In this document: positions 1 to 12,140 of the stretch, piece by piece | Numbering within the stretch: position 1 is the stretch's first letter | How the letters are laid out: each line of letters begins with the position of its first letter | Source: Tetracentron sinense | Lineage: Eukaryota > Streptophyta > Magnoliopsida > Trochodendrales > Trochodendraceae | Reading direction: 5' to 3' | DNA: 64,000 nt | NCBI GenBank assembly: GCA_015143295.1 | Contig: CM026556.1 | Span: 17,980,547-18,044,546, forward strand | Notes under the pieces: generated by a model | Told to the model about the DNA's origin: nothing | The model's input: the letters and a program-made list of their open reading frames with translations, nothing else | Database searches by the model: none | Program-made: the position numbers and the translations under genes

Positions 1-353
1 TCAGCTATCCCATCACAGTCTCAGGCGGACCGAGACCTCGATGCGTGGCCATACCTCGACTACTGTTGAGGGGAGAGTATGAGAGGGTTTGGTGTATTTT
101 GATATTTTGATAGGTGGGTCTGTCCACCTTAGGCTTAGACATGTCTTGTATTTATGTTAACTTGGAATACTATTTTGGATCATCAGAAGAAATGAAAATT
201 TGTTTACGCTTCCGCATATATGATAGCTTCCGCGCTCTGATTATCGTTATGAGTACTGTATTTTATCTTGTGCATTACAGGATGGTTTGATAGGTTCGCA
301 GTGTGACACCTAAAATATCCCTAAACTCCTAGGGGGTATTTTGGGGCGTTACA
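1..353 (+). mobile_element. 3' end of a Tekay/Del-like Ty3/gypsy LTR (cut by window edge)
   Basis: This stretch aligns along its whole length with the last ~350 bp of the LTR ending at 63658. Shared words include GGCCATACCT, GACTACTGTTGAG, GTTAACTTGGAATACTAT, TTCCGCGCTCTGATTATC, GCATTACAGGATGGTTTG and GGGGGTATTTTGGGGC. It ends in ACA at 353 and satellite follows at once (CTAAG...), so no primer-binding site follows. It is thus the right end of a 3' LTR or of a solo LTR. It differs from the 63 kb copy at many positions and by small indels, so it is a separate, older insertion or another subfamily. Its target duplication cannot be tested because the left end is outside the window. The lineage call rests on the terminal sequence and the primer site of the sister LTR. 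Confidence 0.8.
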
Positions 354-3300
354 CTAAGTATGAGAATTCGTTACGATGGAATCCGAAGTCGTTTCCTCAA
401 TTTGGGTCCTGAGAGGCCCGAAAACCATACTTAGAAATATACTTCGTCCTAAACATATAAACGTGCACCAAATCTAAACCGGGGATCGGATTTTGACGCC
501 ATTTATTCTAACACATGTATATCGACCCAACCTAAGTGTGGGAATTCGTGTCATTGGAATCCGAGCCCATTTGCCCGATTTGGGCACCGAGAGGCTCGAA
601 ATCCATAATTAGAAAGTATACTTTGGCCTAAACATAAAACTGCGCACCAAATCCAAATCGGGGTTGGATTTCGATGTTGTTTCCTCTAATGCGTGTATTT
701 TGACACAACTTAAGTTTGAGAATTCTTTTTGATTGAATCCGAGGTCGTTAGCCTGATTTGGAAACCGAGAGGCCAAAATCCATACGTAGAAAGTATACTT
801 CTAAACCTATAAAGGCGCAGCAAATCCAAACCGGGGTCGGATTTTGATGTTGTTTCCCCTAACGCGTGTATTTCGACACAACTTAAGTTTGAGAATTCGT
901 TTTGATTGAATCTGAGGTCGTTAGCCCGATTTGGGCACCGAGAGGCCAAAATCCATACTTAGAAAGTATACTTCAGCCTAAACCTATAAATGCACAGCAA
1001 TCCAAACCGGGGGTAGGATTTCGATGTCGTTTCTTTTAACGCGATTATGTCGACCCAGCCTAAGTGTGGGAATTCGTTTCGTTGGAATACGAAGTCGTTT
1101 GCCTGATTTGGGCGCTTAGAAACTGATGTCCATACTTAGAAAGTATACTTGGGCCTAAACCTACAAACGCGCACCAAATCCAAACCGGGGTTCAGATTTT
1201 GATGTCGTTTTTTCTAACGAGTGTATCACAACCCAACCTATGTGTGGAAATTTCTTTCGATGGAATCCAAGGTCGTTAGCCCGATTTTGGCACCGAGAGG
1301 CCGAAATCCATACTCAGAAAGTATACTTCGGCCTAAACTTATAAATGCGCAGCAAATCCAAACCGGGGCTAGGATTTCGATGTCATTCCTTTTAACACAT
1401 GTATTTTAACACAGCCTAAGTTTGAGAATTTGTTTCGATGGAATCTGAGGTCGTTTGTCCGATTTGAGCACCGAGTCGTCCATAATCCATACTTAGAAAC
1501 TATACTTTGGCCAAAACCTACAAACATGTACCAAATCCAAACTGGGGGTCGGATTTCAATGTCGTTTCTTCTAATACGTGTATTTTGACCCAACCTAAGT
1601 ATGAGAATTCGTTTCGATGGAATCCGAAGTCGTTTCCCCAATTTGGGCCCTGAGAGGCCTGAAAACCATACTTAGAAATATACTTCATCCTAAACATATA
1701 AACGTGCACCAAATCTAAACCAGGAATCGGATTTTGACGCCATTTATTGTAACACGTGTATATCGACCCAACCTAAGTGTGGGAATTCGTGTCAATGGAA
1801 TCCGTGCCCATTTGCCCGATTTGGGCACCGAGAGGCTCGAAATCCATATTTAGAAAGCATACTTTGGCCTAAACATACAACCGCGCACCAAATCCAAACC
1901 GGGATTGGATTTCGATGTTGTTTCCTCTAACGCGTGTATTTCAACACAACTTAAGTTTGAGAATTCGTTTTGATTGAATCCAAGGTCGTTAGCCCGATTT
2001 ATGCACCGAGAGGCCAAAATCCATACGTAGAAAGTATACTTCTAAACCTATAAAGGCTCAGAAAATCCAAACTGGGGTCGGATTTTGATGTTGTTTCCCC
2101 TAACGCATGTATTTCGACACAACTTAAGTTTGAGAATTCGTTTTGATTGAATCTGAGGTTGTTAGCCCGATTTGAGCACCGAGAGGCCAAAATCCATACG
2201 TAGAAAGTATACTTCAGCCTAAACCTATAAATGAACAGCAAATCCAAACCGGGGGTAGGATTTCGATGTCGTTTCTTTTAACGCGATTATGTCGACCCAG
2301 CCTAAGTGTGGGAATTCGTTTCGTTGGAATCCGAAGTCGTTTGCCTGATTTGGGGGCTTAGAAACCGATGTCCATACTTAGAAAGTATACTTGGGCCTAA
2401 ACCTACAAACGCACACCAAATCCAAACCGGGGGTTGGATTTTGATGTCGTTTCTTCTAACGAGTGTATCACGACCCAACCTATGTGTGGAAATTTCTTTC
2501 GATGGAATCCGAAGTCGTTAGTCTGATTTGGGCACCTAGAGACTAAGAAAGTATACTTAGGCCTAAACCTAGAAACGCAAACCAAATCCATACCATGGGT
2601 TGGATTTTGATGTCGTTTCTTCTAACGAGTGTATTCCGACCCAACCTAAGTGTGGAATTTGTTTCGATGGAATCCGAGGTCGTTTGCTTTATTTGGGCAC
2701 CATGAGGCCCAAAATCCATACTTAGCAAGTATACTTCGGCCTAAACCTACAAACGCGCACCAAATCCAAACCGGGGTCGAATTTCGATGTTGTTTCTTTT
2801 AACACGTGTTTCGACTCAATCTAAGTGTGGGAATTCATTTCGATGCAATCTGAGGTCGTCTGCACAATTTAGGCACTAAGAGACTCAAAATTGATACTTT
2901 GGTATACTTCGGCCTAAACATACAAACCGGGCTTGGATTTCGATGTTTTTTCCTCTAACGCATGTATGTCGACCCATCCTAAGTGTGAGAATTCGTTTCG
3001 ATGGAATCCGAGGTTGTGTTCCTGATTTGGGAACTGAGAGGCACGTAATCCATAACTAGAAAGTATACTTTGTCCTAAACCTACAAACGTGCACCAAATC
3101 CATACTGGAGGTTGGATTTCAATGTTGTTTCTTCTAGCCAGTGTATATTGACCCAACCTAAGTGTGAGAATTTGTTTCGATGGAATCCGATGTCGTTTTC
3201 CCTATTTGGGTATCGAGAGGATTGAAATCCATACTTAGAAAGTATACTTCGGCCTAAACCTACAAACGCGCACCAAATCCAAACCAGGGTCGGGTTTTGA

Positions 3301-4739
3301 TTTTGTTTCCACTAAATCTTGTATTTCGACCCATCCTAAGTGTGAGAATTCATTTCGAAGGAATCTGAGGTTGTTTGCCAGATTTGGGTACCGAGAGGCC
3401 TAAAATCCATACTTAGAAAGTATACTTCGGTCTAAACCTCCAAACGCGCACCAAATCCAAACCAGGGGTCGGGTTTCAATGTTGTTTTCTCTAACTCTTG
3501 TATTTTGACCCATCCTAAGTTTGAGAATTCTTTTCGATCGAATCCGAGGTTGTGTGCCCGATTTAGGAACCGAGAGGCGCGTAATCCATAACTACAAAGT
3601 ATACTTAGTCCTAAACCTACAAACGTGCACTAAATCCATACCGGAGGTTGGATTTCAATGCTGTTTCTTCTAACGCATGTATATTGACCCAACCTAAGTG
3701 TGAGAATTCATTTCGATGGAATCCGAGGTCGTTTGCCCTATTTGGGTACCGAGAGGATTGAAATCCATACTTAGAAAGTATACTTTGGCCTAAACCTACA
3801 AACGAGCACCAAATCCAAACCAGGGGTCGGGTTTCGATGTTGTTTCCAATAAATCTTGTATTTTGACCCATCCTAAGTGTGAGAATTCGTTTCGATATAA
3901 TCCGAGGTTGTTTGCCAGATTTGGGAACTGAGAGGCGCAAAATCCATACTTAGAAAGTATTCTTCGGCCCAAACATACAAACGCACATCAAATCCAAACC
4001 AGGGTCAGATTTTGATGTTGTTTCCCCTAATGCATGTATTTCAACCCAACTTAAGCATGAGAATTTTTTTTGATGGAATCCGAGGTCGTTTGCCTGATTT
4101 GAGCTCAAGAAGCCTGAAATCCATACTTAGAAAGTATACTTCGGCCTAAACATACAAACGGGCACCAAATCCAAACCGGGCGTCAGATTTCGATGTTGTT
4201 TCTTTTAACATATGTATTTTGACACAGCCTAAGTTTGAGAATTTGTTTCGATGGAATCTGAGGTCGTTTGTCCGATTTGAGCCCTAAGTCACCCATAATC
4301 CATACTTAGAAACTATTATTTGGCCAAAAGCTACAAACGCGTACCATATCCAAACCGGGGGTCGGATTTTGATATTGTTTCTTTTAATGCGTATATTTTG
4401 ACCCGACCTAAGTATGAGAATTCGTTTTGATGGATTCCAAAGTCGTTTCCCCAATTTGGGCAATGAGAGGCCCCGAAAAACATACTCAGAAAGTATACTT
4501 CGTCCTAAACATTCAAACACGCACCAAATCTAACCCGGGGATCGGATGTCAAAGCCGTTTATTCTAACATGTGTATATCGACCCAACCTAAGTGTGGGAA
4601 TTAGTGTCGATGGAATCTGAGCCCATTTGCCCAATTTGGGCACCGAGAGGCCCGAAATACATAATTAGAAAGTATACTTTGGCCTAAACATACAACTGCG
4701 AACCAAATCCAAACCCGGGTCGGATTTAGATGTTGTTTC
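354..4739. repeat. 178-bp satellite, block 1 (about 25 monomers)
   Basis: Head-to-tail monomers of 177-179 bp. For example, ATACTTAG-equivalent positions recur at 3231, 3409, 3588 and 3767. Recognisable words in almost every monomer are GACCCAACCTAAGTGTG, TTTCGATGGAATCCGAGG, GGGCACCGAGAGG, ATACTTAGAAAGTAT, CCTAAACCTACAAACG and CACCAAATCCAAACC. The block begins in class a/b monomers, contains a seven-monomer duplication and ends at the GTTTC duplicated by the LTR at 4740. Several q/r-type monomers lie near 3.2-3.95 kb. Open frames in it are by-products of the repeat. Confidence 0.97.
370..2640. repeat. Seven-monomer (1241 bp) local higher-order duplication
   Basis: Monomer order a-b-c-c-d-e/c-v is followed by a-b-c-c-d-e-f. 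The word GACGCC/CATTTATT of class a occurs at 495 and again at 1736, an offset of 1241 bp, which is seven monomers. Both copies carry the same rare changes. In the first class-c monomer ACTTC runs straight into TAAACCTATAAAGG (801 and 2042, offset 1241), where other copies have an extra CGGCC. Both also have CATACGTAG instead of CATACTTAG. These shared errors show one duplication event rather than independent spread. Confidence 0.85.
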
Positions 4740-7321
4740 TATAAGTACCCAATTTTTACACCCCATCCTAACCATAGTTAAAGTCTTTTAAATATGGTTA
4801 CACCCTGCCAAACCCCTCACAGCCTAGGTAAGGCCTTTAGTAACCTTAGGACGCATCCCTAGTTTAAGCCTAGTTGAATCCTAGTACAAAAACCATGTCC
4901 AAAAACCATGTCCAAAAACCCAAGCCCTAGAGCCTTTAGGGCTTAAACCCTAAGACCCTTGGCCTATAGGGCCTGACCCCTAGTCCAGTCCCTTAAGGCC
5001 CGAAAAGACCTTAGAATAAAACTCCCATACCCGTTTGTATAGGGCCAGGCCCATTACAAATCAAAGCTCATAATGTCGGTAGACGTTCTACCGACATTAT
5101 TTTTTGGCCTATGTTCTGGCTGTCGGTAGATCCTCTACCGATAGTATGCAAGTTACGACCTTGTAGTCTGCGAACACCCCTGCATACTCAACCTCCACCT
5201 TGATCTCTCCAGTCTGGCCTTTTAGTCAACCTCACCTTGGTCCATTCAGGTTCTCTCCCTTCTTTTTAAACCCTCTTAGGTCCCTTAGGTTCTTCCCTAT
5301 AAAACCCCAATCACCCCTACGGTTTCAAGCATCTGCAAATCCCATAGGTGAAGCCCTATTGAAAAAAATTAGTCCTGATTCCATCTCAAGCTTCTGAAAG
5401 CTTCCTAAGATTCCTCTTGGCCTATCTCAAATCCCCTAGTTGCTGCAACGTATCACCATTGCATTCACAATCATTGTTGCAGACCTCCAACCTCGGCAAG
5501 AAAACAGAGTACAGGGTAGGGACTTTCCCTACCCATTTTTTGTATTGCTTGTTCATTCCTTGTGAGCCCCTGGTCATCACCATGGGACATTTGCTTGCTT
5601 ATTCATTGATTGTAGCAGTAGTGCAAACCCAACAGGGAGTTCACCCACCTTGTCCATAGGTGTGGTGAACCCCTACGGGTATACATCCATTCATAGAGCT
5701 CTCAGAGCTATCACGGACCCTCTAGGGATCTCACAGGTCATGAGGGAATCCCTGTGAATCTCTGTGCATAGCCCTTCTGGCCACCACCCCTGTTTCCAGC
5801 AAAACCAGGAATGATGGTAATCTCAGTACCGCCATTCCTGGCAGTTTACCTTGGAGCTTTGTTTGGCCAACTTTGGTGGGCCCTGGTCTATTTCCAGGGC
5901 CCAAACTGGGTCCCTCTCACTCCCTTGAGCTAGACCTGGTCCTTCCAGGTCCTAGGGTTAAGCCTAACCCTAGTTAAATCCCTGAAATGTAAACAGTGCA
6001 TACTGTCGGTAGTCCTCTTACCGAAAATTTTACTTTGGCCTAGTTTTGTATTGGCTGTAGAATAACTACCGCCAATATGACCCAGCACCTTTGCACCTTA
6101 TGGGACCCACTCCAGGCATCCCCTGGGGCCCACACTTGGCCTGAACTCTTCCCAGGAATCCCCTCTACACTCCCCTACCCTTGGTTCACTACGGGTTATA
6201 TCTTAACCCTAGTTAACAGTAGCAAAAGCACAGCCTAAAAACATTATTCCTAATGTCGGTAATCCAGTTACCGACATTAACTTTGTTTTCATTCTGGGCT
6301 TTTGCAGGGGCCCTTGCCTGGTAGGATGCCACTTTAGGCCCTGCCTAGCCCCCTGGGCCCACCTTAGACTATACTTGACCGTTAACCACGGTTAAATACA
6401 CCTCCGATTAACATTTAACCGCGGTTAAGCACGCCTTAACCCCACAAACTTTTGGGAAATTAACCAGAAATTCCTAAAACAAACTTTGGACCATAAACCT
6501 GACTTTGGTCCTTTCCCTAACCCTGGTTAGCAGCCTTAACCACAGTTAGACCCCTCTTAATTGCAGTTAGCAACCCTAATCGTAGTTAACTTCGGTTTAC
6601 CGCCTACCGGGCCTAAAAACCAAGTCTACCGGACTCACCTCGACCTACCGGGCCTCCCCGTAGCCTATTGGGCTACACATCACATCCCCTTAACTGTGGT
6701 TAGCAACCCTAACCAAAGTTAGTTCGGCCTAACCCCGGTTAGTAACCCTAACCTAGGCCGGACTCCATCCTAGTCTACCGGACTACCCCCTAAGCCTATC
6801 GGGTTTGAATACCTTGCACTTGACCCTCCTCGGTCAACCAAATCCTGGTCTACCGGACTAGTACATGTTAGCCACCCTTGGTGCGCACACACACGCCCCT
6901 AGCCTCGGCACAGGCTCATGTGCCAGAACTACGCTCGGTCTGATCTCACCCTGTGCGTACGTAGGCAGCCCAACACGGGCCCGAGCCCAGTTAGCTTTTC
7001 CTTTCTTGGATTAGTGTTCACTAAAGCAGTTCGGTATTCTAATCAAAGTTAACTTTAAATTGGCTTAAACCCGGGGAGTGCGGAATCCTTGTAAAGATGG
7101 AAGCCTCAGGGAGCCTAACACCTTCCCCAGACCTAACCTAACCCCTTACCCTGATCTCACTCGTGGACCAAGAACTTCTCCAAACCTGGGGGACTTATCC
7201 CTTCTGAAAAAATAGGTGGCGACTCTTAAACGATAAAACCCTTTCCCACCCATGAGGGTACATAGGTAATTCCACCATCATCCACACCCCTTTTTGTGAG
7301 TGAAGAAATCCTGCGCTCACA
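4740..7321 (+). mobile_element. Solo LTR, Tat/Ogre-like Ty3/gypsy, inside satellite
   Basis: A 2582 bp insertion with no satellite similarity. The 5 bp GTTTC lies just before it (4735-4739) and just after it (7322-7326). Removing the insert restores the normal satellite word GATGTTGTTTCCTCTAA, so this is a clean 5-bp target duplication. It begins TATAAGTACCC, where TGTAAG would be usual, and ends GCGCTCACA. The last 300 bp contain phrases typical of Tat/Ogre LTRs in plants: GAGCCTAACACCTTCCC and AGGTGGCGACTC. No gag, protease or polymerase reading frame is present, so only an LTR remains after recombination between the two LTRs. The orientation is inferred from those terminal phrases. The first half has several hairpins and many TAACC/GGTTA inverted words. 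Confidence 0.82.
5070..6279. repeat. Five related TCGGTA/TACCGA hairpins in the Tat-like LTR
   Basis: Hairpin 1: ATAATGTCGGTAGA (5070-5083), a 3-nt loop, and its perfect 14-bp complement (5087-5100). Hairpin 2: 5120-5144, CTGTCGGTAGA against TCTACCGATAG, one mismatch. Hairpin 3: 6006-6024, TCGGTA against TACCGA. Hairpin 4: 6051-6074, TTGGCTGTAG against CTACCGCCAA, one mismatch. Hairpin 5: 6251-6279, TAATGTCGGTAA with a perfect 12-bp partner. All share the core TCGGTA...TACCGA, and two share AATGTCGGTA. Stems this close to perfect, in otherwise decaying sequence, suggest either recent duplication or selection. Function is unknown. Confidence 0.8.
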
Positions 7322-7519
7322 GTTTCCTCTAATGCGTGTATTTCGACACAACTTAAGTTTGAAATTCATTTTGTTTGAATCCGAGGTCGTTATCCCGATT
7401 TGGGCATCGAGAGGCCAAAATCCATACTTCGAAAGTGTACTTCGGCCTAAACCTATAAATGCGCAACAAATCCAAACCAAGGGTAGGATTTTGATGTCGT
7501 TTCTTTTAACGCGACTATG

Positions 7520-9110
7520 TCTACCCAGCCTAAGTGTGGGAATTTATTTCGTTGGAATCCAAAGTCGTTTGCCTGATTTGGGCGCTTAGAAACCAAAGTC
7601 CATACTTAGAAAGTATACATAGGCCTAAACCTACAAACGAGCACCAAATCCAAACCGGGGGTCAGATTTTGATGTCGTTCCTTCTAAAGACTGTATCATG
7701 ACCAAACCTATGTGTGGAAATTTCTTTCGATGGCATCTGAAGTCGTTAGTCTATTTGGGCACCTAGAGACCAAAGTCGATACTAAGAAAGTATACTTAGG
7801 CCTAAACCTAGAAACACGAACCAAATCCAAATAGAGGGTCAGATTTTGATGTCGTTTCTTCTTACGAGTGACCCAACCTAAGTGTGGAAATTTTTTTCGA
7901 AGGAATCCAAGGTCGTTTGCTCTATTTGGGCACCGAGAGGCCCGAAATCCATACTTAGAAAGTATACTTCGGCCTAAACCTACAAACGAGCACCAAATCC
8001 AAACTGGGGTCGGATTTTGATGTTGTTTCTTTTAACGCGATTATGTCGACCCAGCCTAAGTGAGGGAATTCGTTTCGATGGAATCCAAAGTCGTTTGCCT
8101 GATTTGGGCGCTTAGAATGCAAAGTCCATACTTAGAAAGTATATTTCGGCCTAAACTTACAAACGCGCACCAAATCTAAACCGGGGGTCGGATTTTGATG
8201 TCGTTTCTTCTAAAGAGTGTATCACGACCCAACCTATGTGTGGAAATTTCTTTCGATGGAATTCGAAGTCGTTAGTCTGATTTGGGCACCTAGAGACCAA
8301 AGTCGATACTAAGAAAGTATACTTAGGCCTAAACCTAGAAACACGAACCAAATCCAAATAGAGGGTCAGATTTTGATGTCATTTCTTCTTACGAGTGACC
8401 CAACCTAAGTGTGGAAATTTGTTTTGATGGAATCCAAGGTTGTTTGCTCTATTTGGGCACCGAGAGGCCCGACATTCATACTTAGAAAGTACACTTTCGG
8501 CCTAAACCTACAAACGAGCACCAAATCCAAACCGGGGTCGGATTTCAATGTCGTTTCTTTTAACACGATTATGTCGACCTAGCCTAAGTGCGGGAATTCG
8601 TTTCGTTGGAATCCAAAGTCGTTTGCCTGATTTGGACGCTTAGAAACCAAAGTCCATACTTAGAAAGTATACTTAGGCCTAAACCTACAAACGCGCACCA
8701 AATCCAAACTGGGGGTTGGATTTTGATGTCGTTTCTTCTAAAGAGTGTATCACGACCCAACCTATGTGTGGAAATTTCTTTCGATGGAATTCGAAGTCGT
8801 TAGTCTGATTTGGGCACCTAGAGACCAAAGTCGATACTAAGAAAGTATACTTAGGCCTAAACCTAGAAACGCGAACCAAATCCAAACCAAGGGTCGGATT
8901 TTGATTTCGTGTCTTCTTGCGAGTGTATTCTGACCCAACCTAAGTGAGGAAATTTGTTTCGATAGAAGCCGAGGTCATTTGCTCTATTTGGGCATCGAGA
9001 GGCCCGAAATCTATACTTAGCAAGTATACTTCGGCCTAAACCTACAAACGCGGACCAAATCCAAACTGGGGTTGGATTTCGATGATGTTTCTTTTAACAT
9101 GTGTATTTCG
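7520..9110. repeat. Trimer (d-e-f) amplified three times, ~527 bp period
   Basis: The class-d tail word TAAAGAGTGTATCACGACC (TAAAGACTGTATCATGACC in the first copy) occurs at 7685, 8211 and 8739, giving periods of 526 and 528 bp. Two copies share a rare 8-bp loss (TTACGAGTGACCCAACC, near 7862 and 8388) where other class-e monomers read ACGAGTGTATTCCGACCC. In the first two units the class-f monomer ends with a class-c tail (TTTTAACGCGATTATG or TTTAACACGATTATG), so f runs directly into d. That f/c hybrid is the junction of the tandem duplication. Confidence 0.85.
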
Positions 9111-12100
9111 ACTCAATCTAAGTTTAGGAATTCATTTCGATGGAATCTGAGGTCGTTTGCATGATTTAGGAACTGAGAGGCTCGAAATTCATACTTAGAA
9201 AGTATACTTGGCCTAAACAAACAAACGCGCAACATATCCAAACCGGGGTCGGATTTCGATGTTTTTTCTGCTAACACATGTATTTCGACCCATCCTAAGT
9301 GTGAGAATTCGTTTTGATGAAATAGGAGGTCGTTTGCCCGATTTTAGCACCGACAGGCCCGAAATCCGTACTTAGAAAGTATACTTCGGCGTAAAGTTAC
9401 AAACTTCCACCAAATCCCAACCAATGGTTGGATTTCGATATAGTTTCTTCTAACACTTGTATTTCGACCCAACATAAGTGTGGGATTTCGTTTTGATGGT
9501 ATCTGTGGTCGTTAGCTGATCTTGGCATCGAGAGACCAAAATCTATACATAGAAAGTGTACTTTGGCCTAAACCTACAAACGAGCACCAAATCCAAACCG
9601 GGGGTAGGATTTTGATGTCGTTTCTTTTAATGCAAGTATTTCGACCCAGCCTAAGTGTGGGACCTCGTTTTGATGGAATTCAAAGCCGTTAGCCTAATTT
9701 CGTCACCTAGAGACCAAAGTCCATACTTAGAAAGTATACTTAGGCCTAACCCTAGAAACAGGAACCAAATACAAATCGGTGGTCGGATTTTGATATGGTT
9801 TCTTCTTACGAGTGTATTCTGACCCAACCTAAGTGTAGAAAATTGTTTCAATGGAATTCGAGGTCGTTTGCCCTATTTGGGCACCGAGAGGCCCGAAATC
9901 CGTACTTAGAAAGTATACTTCGTTCTAAACCTACAAACGGGCACCAAATCCAAACCGGGGTAAGATTTCGATAGAGTTTCTTCTAACGAGTTTTTTTCGA
10001 TGCAACCTAATTGCGGAAATTTATTTCCAAGAAATCCAAGGTCGTTTGCCCAATTTTAGCACCGAGACGCCCGAAATCCATACTTAGAAAGTATACTTTG
10101 GCCTAAACTTACAAACTCGCAGCAAATCCAAATCGGGGTTGGATTTCGATGTTGTTTCCTATAACATGAGTATTTTGACCCAACTTAAGCGTGACAATTC
10201 ATTTTGACTGAATTCGAGGTCGTTTGCCCGATTTGAGCACGAGAAGCCTTAATTTCATACTTAGAAAGTGTACTTCGGCCTAAACATACAAACGGATACC
10301 AAATCCAAACCGGGGGTAAGATTTCGATGCCATTTCTTTGAACACATATATTTCGACCTAGCCTAAGTGTGAGAATTTGTTACGATGGAATCCGAGGTCG
10401 TTTGCCCGATTTGGGTCCCGAGACACCCGAAACCCATACTTAGAAAGTATACATCGTCCTAAGCATACAAACGCGCATCAAATCCAGACCGGGGGTCCGG
10501 TTTCGATGTTGTTTCCTCTAAAGCTTGTATTTCAACCCATCCTAAGTGTGAGAATTCGTTTCGATGGAATCCGAGCTTGTTTGCCCTATTTGGGTATCAA
10601 GAGGCCTGAAATCCATACTTAGAAAGTATACTTCGGCCTAAACCTACAAACGCGCACCAAATCCAAATCAGGAGTCAGGTGTCGATGATGTTTCCTCTAA
10701 CTCTTGTATTTCAACCCATCCTAAGTGTGAGAATTCATTTCGATTGAATCCGAGGTTGTTTGCCCAATTTGGGCACCGAGAGGCGCGAAATCCATCATTA
10801 GAAAGTATACTTCGGCCTAAACCTATAAACGCTCTCCAAATCTATACCGGAGGTCGGATTTCGATGCCATTTCTTCTAACATGTGTATATTGACCAAACC
10901 TAATTGTGAGAATTCGTTTCAATGGAATCTGAGGTCATTTCCTCTATTTGGGCACCGAGAGGCTGACATCTATACTTAGTATACTTCGGCCTAAACATAT
11001 AAATGCTCACCATATCCAAACTTTTGGTCGGATTTCGATGTTGTTTTTCCTAACGCATGTATTTCGACCCAGCCTAAGTGTGGGATTTCGTTTCGATGAA
11101 ATTGGAGCCCGTTTGCCTCATTTGGGTACCGAGAGGCCCGTAATCCATACTTAGAAAGTATTCTTCGGCCTAAACATACAAATGCACATTAAATCCAAAC
11201 CAGGGTAGGATTTCGATGTTGTACCCCCTAATGCTTGTATTTTGACCCAACTTAAGGGTGAGAATTCGCTTTGATAGAATCCGAGGTAGTTTGCCTGATT
11301 TGTGTACAAGAAGCCTAAAATCCGTACTTAGAAAGTATACTTCGGCCTAAACATACAAACAGGGACCAAATCCAAACCGGGGGTCAGATTTCGATGTAGT
11401 TTCTTTTAACACATGTATTTTTACACAACCTAAGTTGGAGAATTTGTTTCGATGGAATCTAAGGTCGTTTGTCCGATTTGAGCCCCGAGTTGCCCATGAT
11501 CCATACTTAAAAACTATACTTTGGCCAAAACCTAAAACCCGTACCAAATCCAAACCGGGGCTCAGATTTCGATGTCGTTTCTTCTAATGTGTGTATTTTG
11601 ACCCAACCTAAGTGTGAGGATTCGTTTCGTTGGAATCCGAAGTCGTTTCCACAATTTGGGCCCTGAGAGGCCCGAATACCATACTTAGAAAGTATACTTC
11701 GTCCTAAACATACAAACGCGCACCAAATCTAAACCGGGGATCGGATTATGAAGCTGTTTATTCTATCACATGTAGATCGACCCAACCTAAGTGTGGGAAT
11801 TCGTGTCGATAGAACCCGAGCCCATTTGCCCGATTTGGGCACCGAGAGGCCTGAAATCCTTAATTAGAATGTATACTTTCGCCAAAACATACAATCGGGC
11901 AACAAATCCAAACCTTGGTCGGATTTCGATGTTGTTTCTTCTAATGCGTGTATTTCGACACAACTTAAGTTTGAGAATTCGTTTTGATTGAATCCGAGGT
12001 CGTTAGCCCGATTTGGGCACCGAGAGGCCAAAATCCATACTTAGAAAGTATACTTCGGCCTAAACTTATAAATGCGCAGCAAATCCAAACCTGGGGTGGG

Positions 12101-12140
12101 ATTTCGATGTCGTTTCTTTTACCGCGATTATGTCAACCCA
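8580..12140. repeat. Near-complete pass through the ancestral higher-order repeat (20 monomers)
   Basis: Starting at class d (8580), the classes follow as e, f, g, h, i, j, k, l, o, p, q, r, s, t, u, v, a, b, c and back to d at 12140. That is 3560 bp, exactly 20 x 178. Classes m and n are absent because a class-l monomer (GATGCAACCTAATTGCGG, ~10000) ends with a class-n tail (AAACTCGCAGCAAATCC, ATCGGGG). The identical class order is read at 57.4-61.2 kb and 37.0-40.4 kb, so it is a higher-order unit and not chance similarity. Class assignment was done by eye from diagnostic words. Confidence 0.8.

Noticed and set aside
3895..3915. CENP-B-box-like word in the satellite (TTCGATGGAATCCGAG)
   Set aside because: It matches the box (nTTCGnnnnAnnCGGGn) at only 7 of 9 fixed positions, failing two in the essential CGGG half. 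Plants have no confirmed CENP-B box binding at centromeres.
354..4700. Many 60-145 codon open frames on both strands of the satellite (for example products like MGRNTRVRGNNIE or LESILRPKPTNAHQIQTG)
   Set aside because: They repeat with the monomer, occur on both strands, change frame every monomer (178 is not a multiple of 3) and have no start or stop conservation. They are translations of the satellite, not genes.
5200..5659. Two open frames (65 and 80 codons) in the Tat-like solo LTR
   Set aside because: Short, no known domain, in a region where LTRs are non-coding; nothing supports translation.
4740..7321. Possibility that this insert is a host gene or its promoter
   Set aside because: Exact 5-bp target duplication, no long frame, and end phrases typical of gypsy LTRs fit a solo LTR better.
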